Shown one piece after another: positions 57,218-64,000 of a stretch of 64,000 nucleotides of DNA. How positions within the stretch are numbered: the stretch's first letter is position 1; each line of letters opens with the position of its first letter. The stretch is from contig NZ_JACYXI010000016.1 of the NCBI RefSeq assembly GCF_014842915.1, forward strand, positions 1-64,000, read 5' to 3'. Position numbers and translations under genes: made by a program. The notes under the pieces were generated by a model. That model had not been told where the DNA came from and did not search any database. It saw nothing but the letters and a program-made list of their open reading frames with translations. This stretch comes from Roseibium litorale (GTDB lineage: Bacteria; Pseudomonadota; Alphaproteobacteria; Rhizobiales; Stappiaceae).

Positions 57218-57888
57218 TGACCGGCTCTCCTTCCCTCTCTTCACTGCATCAGACAAAACGGATCCGGGTGCTCCTGGCCGATGATCACGAGCTGGTACGG
57301 GATGGAATTCGCGCGCGCCTCGAAAAGACGACGACCCTTGAGGTTGTCGGAGAGGCGACCAATGGCCGGGAAGCCGTGGAGAAAGCCGAAGCCCTGAAGC
57401 CCGATGTGGTCCTGATGGATGTTTCAATGCCGCTGATGAATGGTCTGGACGCCGCCCGCGAAATCCAGCGCAAGTTTCCGGCAACGGGGATCCTCGTTCT
57501 GTCGATCTACGACAATCCGGAATATGTCCGGGGTGTCATGCAGGCAGGGGCCCGCGGCTATATCCTGAAAGACATTTCGGCCATCGAAATGATCACTGCG
57601 ATTACGTCCGTGGCAAGTGGCGGTTATTATTTCTCTTCCGCCGTGGGGCCGACGCTGATCGGGTCCAAGCCTCCAGTTCAGAAGGAAGATCCCTATGGCC
57701 TGACAGACCGGGAGCGGGAAGTCCTTCTCGGTATTGCCAAAGGCCAGCCGAACAAGGAAATTGCCAAGTCCCTGGGGATCAGCGTAAGGACGGTGGAAAC
57801 ACACAGGCTGAACCTCCGTGAAAAAGTCGGCAGCAAGAACGCGGCCCAGCTCTACAAGATCGCTCAGGATCTCGGATTGCTCGTCTAA
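57217..57888 (+). CDS. LuxR/NarL-family response regulator
   Basis: A 223-residue regulator with a receiver (phospho-Asp68 in VVLMDVSMPLMNG; Lys in GYILKDIS) and a C-terminal LuxR helix-turn-helix (LTDREREVLLGIAKGQPNKEIAKSLGISVRTVETHRLNLREKV, about 160-205). Its ATG overlaps the kinase stop by one base (TGATG). It is the cognate partner of the Cache kinase and a probable regulator of the divergent dctPQM operon. Confidence 0.93.
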   Translation: MTGSPSLSSLHQTKRIRVLLADDHELVRDGIRARLEKTTTLEVVGEATNGREAVEKAEALKPDVVLMDVSMPLMNGLDAAREIQRKFPATGILVLSIYDNPEYVRGVMQAGARGYILKDISAIEMITAITSVASGGYYFSSAVGPTLIGSKPPVQKEDPYGLTDREREVLLGIAKGQPNKEIAKSLGISVRTVETHRLNLREKVGSKNAAQLYKIAQDLGLLV

Positions 57889-57939
57889 ACTGAACTGCGG
57901 CCGATCAGGCCTTCTTCAAACCCGGACACGTTTTCCCAA

Positions 57940-58692
57940 ATGACCAAGCCCCTCATCCTCGTGACCTCTGACGTCAAGCCGGTTGACGGTTACAACTGGC
58001 ATGCAGCGCCCTCGACCTACCTGAAGGCCGTGATCAGCGGCGCTGACGCGTTGCCCGTCATCCTTCCCTCCTTCGGTGCGGATATTGATCTGGATGCTGT
58101 GCTCGACCGGGTGGACGGCGTTCTGGCGACCGGATCACGCAGCAACGTCAATCCTGAACTTTATGGCGGCGAGGCGACTGAGGCCAACGGGCCGTATGAT
58201 CCGGAACGTGACGCCACCTCCTTGCCCCTGCTGCGCCGCGCGATTGAACGGGGCATCCCGGTCTTCGCCATTTGCCGGGGCATGCAGGAACTGAACGTTG
58301 CCATGGGTGGAACGTTGCTGTCCGAAATACAGGATCTCGACGGACGGGATGATCACCGTGCTCCCGTGTCGGAGCATCAGGACGAGCGGTTCAAAATCGC
58401 GCATCCCATTGCCGTCAAGCCGGGAAGCCAGCTGGAGGCCGTCGTCAGCAGTCCGGAGATCAATGTCAATTCCCTGCACCGGCAAGCCCTTGGCACGCTC
58501 GGTGAAGGCGTTGAGGTCGAGGCCTCGGCGGAAGACGGTACCATCGAAGCCGTCAGCATCAAGAATGCCTGCGGCTATGTTCTTGGCACCCAGTGGCACC
58601 CGGAATACTGGGTCGGCAGCGACGCGCCTTCCGCAAAGCTGTTCAAGGCCTTTGGCGATGCAGCGCGCGCCTACCGGTCGGCGCAGAAGTAA
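57940..58692 (+). CDS. Gamma-glutamyl-gamma-aminobutyrate hydrolase family (PuuD-like)
   Basis: A 250-residue class I glutamine-amidotransferase-like hydrolase (Peptidase_C26). Nucleophile Cys112 is in FAICRGMQELN, and the triad His220/Glu222 in TQWHPEY. PuuD cleaves gamma-glutamyl-GABA in putrescine degradation, but no other puu genes are present, so the physiological substrate is open. Monocistronic with a terminator 25 bp after the stop. Confidence 0.92.
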   Translation: MTKPLILVTSDVKPVDGYNWHAAPSTYLKAVISGADALPVILPSFGADIDLDAVLDRVDGVLATGSRSNVNPELYGGEATEANGPYDPERDATSLPLLRRAIERGIPVFAICRGMQELNVAMGGTLLSEIQDLDGRDDHRAPVSEHQDERFKIAHPIAVKPGSQLEAVVSSPEINVNSLHRQALGTLGEGVEVEASAEDGTIEAVSIKNACGYVLGTQWHPEYWVGSDAPSAKLFKAFGDAARAYRSAQK

Positions 58693-58710
58693 CCAGCCCT
58701 GGCAGCTCAA

Positions 58711-58749
58711 AAAAGAAGCCCCCGCGCCTTCCGGTACGGGGGCTTTTTT
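58711..58749. terminator. Bidirectional terminator between PuuD-like and NicO genes
   Basis: A 9-bp stem (58716-58724 with 58737-58745), 12-base loop and a T-run to 58749. The A-run to the left gives a T-tract on the minus strand too. Confidence 0.85.
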
Positions 58750-58774
58750 CGTTCAAGCTTCCAAAACGGTCAGA

Positions 58775-60688
58775 TCAGCCCCACCCTGCGGTGGCAATCA
58801 ACAGGGTTAGACCGAGGAAGAAAACAATGAAGGCTCCAAGGATGCCCAGCGTCCGCTGGATCCTGCCTGCCATGACCGACTCTTGACCGAACAGACGCGT
58901 CGCCAGATCCCGCGCGCCGACAGCAAGCGAGGCCAGAATGGATACGGTGATGCCGGTTCCAACCGCCATGGCAAAGGTAGAGGCAACGCCGGCCCAGATC
59001 ATGTTCTGAGACAAGGCGAAGACCAGCACGATCAGGGCGCCCGAGCAGGGACGCAGGCCGACCGCCAGAATGATCGACACCATCCGGCCAACCGACAGGG
59101 GCTCCTGCAGCATGTCCGGCGCCGGCGCATGGGAATGGCCGCAGCTTTCACAAACACCGTCGGCGCCGACAACATGCTCCTCATGCGCATGATGGTGGTG
59201 ATGAGAATGGTGTCCGTGGCCATGATCATGGTTATCGTGATGACCATGATGCGCGTGGCTATGGCTTTGATCGTGGTTCCCCATGATCGCCGGGCGGAAC
59301 AGCTTCTGCCAGAGCAGGACCATACCCAGAAGCATCACCAGGGCATAGGATCCAATCTCGAACCACCGTGCGGTGTCCTGGATGGCAATGGAGGTCAGCT
59401 TCAAGGCGATTGCGGCGATCCCTATCAGGAGCACCGCCGTGACAGCCTGGGCGAAAGCGGACAGGAAGGAGAGAAGAATGCCCTTCTTCAACGTTTCGTT
59501 GTTGGCCAGAAGATAGGACGAGATGACAGCCTTGCCATGCCCCGGCCCGGCCGCATGGAAGATGCCATAAAGGAATGAAATCCCGACCAGCAGCCAGCCC
59601 GCATTGGGATTGGTGCGGAAGGAGCGCATTGCGGAAATGAGCTTCTGATAGAAATCGGCCTGGAAGCTGGCGATCGTGCCGAACCAGCGGTCTGCAAGGC
59701 TCCGGCGGGATTGCGATGCACTCGGTGCGGCCTGGTCAGCTGCAGGCTGGTCATGCGTGGCAGCAGCATTCCCTGGCTGAGCCGGTGTGGTGTTGAGTGC
59801 GGCGTCTATGGCCGCCTGGCCTTCCGCCTTTGCCGCATCCGCACTTTGGGGCGCGGGATCGCGTGTTCCGGATGCAGGCGTGCTGCCATCGGCGAGCACC
59901 ATGGCCGGAGCATTGTCACAGGTCACGATCATCTGATTGACTTGGCTTGCCGCCGCGTCCTGCAGCTCCGGCGGAATGTCGCGCTGATCGGCGCCGATCT
60001 GGGCCAGCGCATAGGCAGCTGCTGCATCCATCGGCGGCGGGTCCTTCCGCTCCACCTTGCAGGCTCCCGGAGCATTCCTGACCCCGACAGCGTCAGGCCG
60101 CTTGCTGAAACGAAAGTCGACGTAATAGGTCGGATCGTAGACATCGAGGGTAATCGGACGGGTAGCGTCCGTAGAACTCTTTAGGGGCAGCGTGAAATGC
60201 AGCTCGAGAAGCTGAAACGTCGTCGGCACCTTGGTGCCGTTGCGGATCTCGTCATCCTTCATCGCCTGAATGTCTTCAGGCTTCATGGCCCAGTAGTCAG
60301 CGAGGGGCACGTCGGCAACTTCAAGCCAGTAGTCGTCGGGTGGCGCGTTGAAATCCAACTCGACCCGGGCGTTATCACCGAAAGTGAAGTAGCCAAACTC
60401 GGCCATGCTCTCGACGTTGACCTTGGCCAGCTCTGAAAGCTCCTTCCTGTCATAGACACCATCATTGTTGGTGTCGAAGCCCTGGATGGCGAAGGCGGTA
60501 AAGGCATCGTCAAACCGGAACACATGCTCGACAGCAACCGCATAGCCCTTGTCATCAAAGACAAGATGGCTGGTCGCCTCTACGAAAACGTGAGGATGCG
60601 ACTGTGCCATGCGCACGGGTCCGAGGACCGCGATGCTCAGAACCAACAGGCGGATGAGGGCGGAAATCAGGTGGCTTCGCAAGATCAT
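58775..60688 (-). CDS. DUF1007-NicO fusion: nickel/cobalt-type transporter
   Basis: A 637-residue protein. A signal/anchor segment precedes a periplasmic DUF1007 domain (about 30-215), starting SHPHVFVEA and containing an EF-hand-like loop DTNNDGVYDRKE. A Pro/Ala linker (about 255-330) leads to a NicO/RcnA-type membrane domain (about 340-637) with GIFHAAGPGHGKAVISSYLL and GLRPCSGALIVLVFALSQ. A cytoplasmic-looking His-rich loop lies at about 475-515 (HSHAHHGHHDNHDHGHGHH). The GPGHGK and LRPCSGAL motifs are the metal-transport signatures. DUF1007 and NicO are often separate genes; here they are fused. Metal (Ni/Co/Zn) and direction are not determined. Confidence 0.9.
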   Translation of the reverse strand: MILRSHLISALIRLLVLSIAVLGPVRMAQSHPHVFVEATSHLVFDDKGYAVAVEHVFRFDDAFTAFAIQGFDTNNDGVYDRKELSELAKVNVESMAEFGYFTFGDNARVELDFNAPPDDYWLEVADVPLADYWAMKPEDIQAMKDDEIRNGTKVPTTFQLLELHFTLPLKSSTDATRPITLDVYDPTYYVDFRFSKRPDAVGVRNAPGACKVERKDPPPMDAAAAYALAQIGADQRDIPPELQDAAASQVNQMIVTCDNAPAMVLADGSTPASGTRDPAPQSADAAKAEGQAAIDAALNTTPAQPGNAAATHDQPAADQAAPSASQSRRSLADRWFGTIASFQADFYQKLISAMRSFRTNPNAGWLLVGISFLYGIFHAAGPGHGKAVISSYLLANNETLKKGILLSFLSAFAQAVTAVLLIGIAAIALKLTSIAIQDTARWFEIGSYALVMLLGMVLLWQKLFRPAIMGNHDQSHSHAHHGHHDNHDHGHGHHSHHHHHAHEEHVVGADGVCESCGHSHAPAPDMLQEPLSVGRMVSIILAVGLRPCSGALIVLVFALSQNMIWAGVASTFAMAVGTGITVSILASLAVGARDLATRLFGQESVMAGRIQRTLGILGAFIVFFLGLTLLIATAGWG

Positions 60689-60913
60689 GTATTCCCGTGA
60701 GAGGGCCGTTGCCTGTGTTTGCCTCCGGAAGGGGGCGGGATCAAGGCCGATCTGCTTCGCAGCGCAGAAAAGGCGAAGAATAATAAAATCCGGTATATCT
60801 CCAACAGAGGATGAAACTGGTACTTAGTCCGGCAAAATAAGGAAAATTAGACACAATATTTCCAGTAAAAAGCGCATATTTATCTCTACGCAGACCAATC
60901 CGCTGAGGCGATC
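60689..60913. other. Divergent intergenic region, NicO/leucine dehydrogenase
   Basis: 225 bp between two divergent genes; must hold both promoters. AT-rich around 60780-60890. No palindrome or riboswitch structure was recognised. Confidence 0.4.
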
Positions 60914-61975
60914 ATGAACGCTGTATCCAAGACCATTTCCCCTTCCACGGTTTTTGACCATCCGGAATTCGCAGACCACGAGGACGTAGTGTTTGTCCGG
61001 GACAAGAAAACGGGGCTCAAGGCGATCATCGCCGTGCACGACACCACATGCGGCCCCGCCCTTGGGGGCTGCCGCGTCTGGCCCTACGAGACCGCTGGCG
61101 AGGCTCTGACAGACGCGTTGCGCCTGTCCCGTGGCATGACCTACAAGAATGCGCTTGCCGGCTTGGATCTGGGCGGTGGCAAGGCGGTTATCATCGCCGA
61201 TCCGCGCAAGGACAAGACACCCGGGATGATGGAGGCCTTTGGCCGGCACGTTGAGCGCCTGTCCGGCACCTATATCACTGCCGAAGACGTCGGCGTCTCC
61301 ACGGACGATATGGAAGCCGTTGCCCGGCACACCAGCCATGTGCGCGGCACCATGGCAACCGGCCTTGGCGACCCGTCGCCCTATACGGCTCTCGGTGTCT
61401 TCGAAGGCCTCAAAGCTGCCGCCGCTCACGTCTATGGCACGTCTGATCTAACCGGTAAAACCGTCTCTGTTCTCGGTCTCGGCCATGTCGGCTATGCCCT
61501 GTGCCAGATGCTGCATGAGGCTGGGGCCAAGCTGGTTGTTTCCGATATTCACGCGCCTGCCGTACTCAGGGCTCTGGATGAGTTCGGCTGCAAAGCGGTC
61601 GATCCAAGTGAAGCGCACCGGATCAAGGCAGACATTTTCGCCCCCTGCGCCCTGGGCGGGATTCTCAACAGCCGGACCATTCCGCAGCTGTCGGCGAAGG
61701 TCGTCGCCGGGGCAGCCAACAACCAGCTCCAGACGCCGCAAGACGGCACGAGCTTGCGGGACCGCGGCATCCTCTACGCGCCGGATTATGCCATCAACGC
61801 CGGTGGCGTGATCTCAATCGCCCTGGCCTCACCGGGCGCGGGTGAAGATAAGGTGCGCGCAAAGACACTGGCAATCGCCGGCACATTGTCGGAAATCTTC
61901 AAACGGGCCGATGCAACTGGCGAAACGCCAGAGCACATCGCGGACCGGATGGCGGAAGAGCGTCTCCGTAAATAA
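60914..61975 (+). CDS. Leucine dehydrogenase-type amino-acid dehydrogenase
   Basis: A 353-residue Glu/Leu/Phe/Val dehydrogenase. Substrate-site Lys78 (MTYKNALAG) and catalytic Lys90 (DLGGGKAVI) are spaced by 12, as in Bacillus leucine dehydrogenase (Lys68/Lys80). The Rossmann motif is GLGHVGYALCQ (about 195). It oxidatively deaminates branched-chain amino acids to 2-oxo acids with NAD. GAGG precedes the ATG. Convergent with the LysR gene. No bkd genes adjoin. Val/Leu/Phe specificity is not resolvable here. Confidence 0.92.
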   Translation: MNAVSKTISPSTVFDHPEFADHEDVVFVRDKKTGLKAIIAVHDTTCGPALGGCRVWPYETAGEALTDALRLSRGMTYKNALAGLDLGGGKAVIIADPRKDKTPGMMEAFGRHVERLSGTYITAEDVGVSTDDMEAVARHTSHVRGTMATGLGDPSPYTALGVFEGLKAAAAHVYGTSDLTGKTVSVLGLGHVGYALCQMLHEAGAKLVVSDIHAPAVLRALDEFGCKAVDPSEAHRIKADIFAPCALGGILNSRTIPQLSAKVVAGAANNQLQTPQDGTSLRDRGILYAPDYAINAGGVISIALASPGAGEDKVRAKTLAIAGTLSEIFKRADATGETPEHIADRMAEERLRK

Positions 61976-61992
61976 CGCCGCGCGGATCGCAG

Positions 61993-62907
61993 TCAGCCGG
62001 GGCAGTTTTCTCCGGTCCGCTTGCGTTCCGCGAACCACGCGACCAGATGATCCACAAAAGCCCGCACCTTGCCGGTCAAATGGCGGCGGTGCGGGTAGAC
62101 CGCATAAATGCCCCGGTTGTCGGGTTCATAGTCTTCCAGCATGGGCACGAATGTCCCGTTCCGGATATCCTCCGACACAAAGATCAGCGGCGTGCGCAGA
62201 AAGCCCAAATTGCAGAGTGCCGCATCCCGTCCAGCCGACGCGCTGTTGACCTCCACAGGGCCGCTGACAGTCACCGTGATGCGTTGCCCATTTTCCGAAA
62301 AGCCCCAGTTCTGTTTGAAGCGATAGTTCGTATCGATGATACACGGACGGGACTGAAGATCTGCCGGGGTCTGCGGAACTCCGTATTTTTCAATCACCTG
62401 AGGCGTCGCGCAGACGACCGTACGGAACGGCGCAATTTTGCGGGCAATCAGGCTGGAATCCTCCAGATCCGTGACACGGATCGCGACATCAAAGCCTTCA
62501 TCGACCACATCGACAAACCGGTCCTCCAGACGCAGATCCAGCACCACTTCAGGATTATCGACCAGGAACTCCATCATCGCCCGGTTCAGCCAGCCATCGC
62601 CCATGGAGCGCGGCGCGGACACCCGCAGGCGTCCCCGGATCGCATGGTGAGAAGACTGGACCGACGCCTGAAGATCATCGATCCGCTGCAGGATCTCCGC
62701 CGCTTCCTTGTAATAGGCCTCGCCCACCTCGGTCAGCGAGACCTGCCGCGTGGTCCGGTTCAAAAGCCGTGCCCCAAGCTCGTCTTCAAGCTCGCCGATA
62801 TACTTGGACACCAGCGCCTTGGATCGCCCCATTTCCCGGGCGGCAGCGGAAAAGCCCTTGCTATCGACGACCTGGATAAAACAGCGCATGCGGGTGATGG
62901 CGTCCAT
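61993..62907 (-). CDS. LysR-family transcriptional regulator
   Basis: A 304-residue LysR regulator. An N-terminal winged HTH (about 5-60; GFSAAAREMGRSKALVSKYIGELEDELGARLLNRTTRQVSLTE) is followed by a substrate-binding domain (about 90-295; DLRLEDRFVDVVDEGFDVAIR). It belongs to the CrgA/AaeR-like group. Targets are not evident; the divergent side faces no gene, and the upstream neighbour is the gamma-glutamyltransferase on the same strand. Confidence 0.93.
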   Translation of the reverse strand: MDAITRMRCFIQVVDSKGFSAAAREMGRSKALVSKYIGELEDELGARLLNRTTRQVSLTEVGEAYYKEAAEILQRIDDLQASVQSSHHAIRGRLRVSAPRSMGDGWLNRAMMEFLVDNPEVVLDLRLEDRFVDVVDEGFDVAIRVTDLEDSSLIARKIAPFRTVVCATPQVIEKYGVPQTPADLQSRPCIIDTNYRFKQNWGFSENGQRITVTVSGPVEVNSASAGRDAALCNLGFLRTPLIFVSEDIRNGTFVPMLEDYEPDNRGIYAVYPHRRHLTGKVRAFVDHLVAWFAERKRTGENCPG

Positions 62908-63001
62908 GGGTGCAAAAGGCCTTTGGCTCGCGGATTTAAAAGAAAGGCAAATTGAAGCCGAAACCGCCCGGAAAGCAAGTCTTCAGCCAGGCAGGATGGG
63001 T

Positions 63002-64000
63002 TCATGCGACAGCAGCTCCGCCATCGGCCCGCGGATCATGCGCCCCTTCCAGACCGCCACGGGCATTGCGCACGATCATGCCAGCGTGGCCCATCGTATC
63101 GGAATAGTCCTCGCCGATCTGCACGACCTCATGCCCGGCCCGCTCCAAGGCACGGACGAGATCCGGATCGGACCGGCTTTCCAGCCGGAGTGCCGTCGCC
63201 GCATCTCCCCAGGTGCGGCCAAGCAACCAGCGCGGCGCGTCAATGGCCTCGCCAACGGGCATCTTGTTGAAGACATGGCGGGCGAAGATTGCAGCCTGGG
63301 TCTGAGGCTGCCCCTCACCGCCCATGGTGCCATAAGTGACCGTCCTGCCGTCGGACAAACGCGCCATCGCCGGGTTGAGCGTATGGAACGGCAACCGCCC
63401 CGGTGCCAGCGCGTTGAGATGCTCGGGATGCAGGGAGAAGCTGGCACCCCGGTTCTGCCAGGTGATGCCCGTGCGCGGCAGAACGCAGCCGGAGCCGAAC
63501 TCCCAATAGACCGACTGGATGAACGACACAGACACGCCCTTGCTGTCGACAGCCCCCATCCAGATGGTATCGCCGTCTTTCGCCACATGGGGCCAGGGCA
63601 GCGCCCGCTTCATATCAATCCGGTGGACTTCCGCATCCAGCCAGTCCGGCTTGAGGAAGGTGCTGGCTGGCTCAGGCGCGTGCATAGGGTCAGTCACCAC
63701 CCGGTCCCGGATGATAAAGGCGCGCTTGGTGGCCTCCACCAGCCCATGCACCAGATCATAGCCCTCGCGGCCATTGACCGTCAGCCGGTCGTAGAGCCCA
63801 AGAATGATCAGGGAAGCGAGGCCCTGTGTCGGCAAGGGCGTGTTGAAAATGGTGCCGCAGGACAATTGCGTCTTCAGCGGCTCCCGGAAACGCGCCTCAT
63901 AGCGCTCCAAGTCTGCCTTGGTGACAGGCGATCCGCTCCGCTCCAGATCTTCGGCGATCGCTGCTCCAACATCGCCACGGTAGAAGTCATCAAGACCTGC
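63002..64000 (-). CDS. Gamma-glutamyltransferase family protein, truncated by window end
   Basis: The frame runs off the right edge, so only the C-terminal 332 residues are seen; the segment near 64000 reads GLDDFYRGDVGAAIAEDL, a conserved GGT block. The autoprocessing Thr is likely in GDTIWMGAVDSKG, where E. coli GGT has TTHYSVVD; the first Thr (nucleophile) is kept, the second is Ile. The YWEFGSGCVLP and TMGGEGQPQTQA blocks point to the YwrD-like branch. Cleavage there would yield a small subunit. Substrate is likely a glutathione-type gamma-glutamyl compound. Confidence 0.88.
   Translation of the reverse strand, partial: AGLDDFYRGDVGAAIAEDLERSGSPVTKADLERYEARFREPLKTQLSCGTIFNTPLPTQGLASLIILGLYDRLTVNGREGYDLVHGLVEATKRAFIIRDRVVTDPMHAPEPASTFLKPDWLDAEVHRIDMKRALPWPHVAKDGDTIWMGAVDSKGVSVSFIQSVYWEFGSGCVLPRTGITWQNRGASFSLHPEHLNALAPGRLPFHTLNPAMARLSDGRTVTYGTMGGEGQPQTQAAIFARHVFNKMPVGEAIDAPRWLLGRTWGDAATALRLESRSDPDLVRALERAGHEVVQIGEDYSDTMGHAGMIVRNARGGLEGAHDPRADGGAAVA

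Overview
This window is a stretch of alphaproteobacterial chromosome, GC-rich and almost entirely housekeeping or metabolic. Gene content points to the Hyphomicrobiales/Stappiaceae side (Roseibium, Labrenzia or Stappia-like). Pointers are the DUF1036-pyk pair, a GapR-type DUF2312 protein beside DUF1244, CpdR next to an N-formylglutamate amidohydrolase, a suhB/MmgR-type sRNA upstream of an inositol-monophosphatase gene, a ROSE-like thermometer ahead of an Hsp20 gene, and a TakP-type TRAP system. The genus is inference; no rRNA is present. I see no phage, insertion sequence, CRISPR array or other clear mobile DNA.

Left part (1-19.5 kb): pepF, a sigma-54 response regulator, a MepK-like peptidase with a long Pro/Ala tail, DUF1036-pyk, a DMT exporter, an N-formylglutamate amidohydrolase with DUF1244 and gapR, two alpha/beta hydrolases, a TPR protein, rpmJ, tRNA-Val(GAC), cpdR, a second N-formylglutamate amidohydrolase, the suhB-type sRNA, hisN/suhB, a small secreted His/Arg-rich protein, and hsp20 with an RpoH-type promoter and thermometer leader.

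Middle part (18.4-39 kb): a threonine aldolase lies downstream of the most distinctive system here, a four-gene MNIO/RiPP cluster on the minus strand (DUF2282 precursor, DUF692 oxidase, DUF2063 partner, DoxX) of the bufferin/HvfABC type, probably for copper handling. Next come a long structured leader, gltB-gltD (glutamate synthase), a DUF459 protein, an MltB-type transglycosylase, an outer-membrane barrel, a KdsD-type isomerase, an isolated motA-motB pair, an nfeD/SPFH pair and hemH.

Right part (39-64 kb): a seven-gene minus-strand operon combines an acyl-CoA synthetase, a complete Liv-type ABC importer and a PaaK-like ligase, suggesting uptake and CoA activation of a carboxylic acid. A hybrid kinase/response regulator pair is divergent from it. 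A TakP-type TRAP transporter (dctMQP) follows, with an unusually large permease, and is divergent from a Cache-domain kinase/LuxR regulator pair. The end carries a PuuD-like hydrolase, a DUF1007-NicO metal transporter, a leucine dehydrogenase, a LysR regulator and a gamma-glutamyltransferase cut by the window end.

Start codons were moved inward from the longest open frame where a Shine-Dalgarno, signal peptide or family N-terminus supported it. Family names come from recognised motifs, not database searches.
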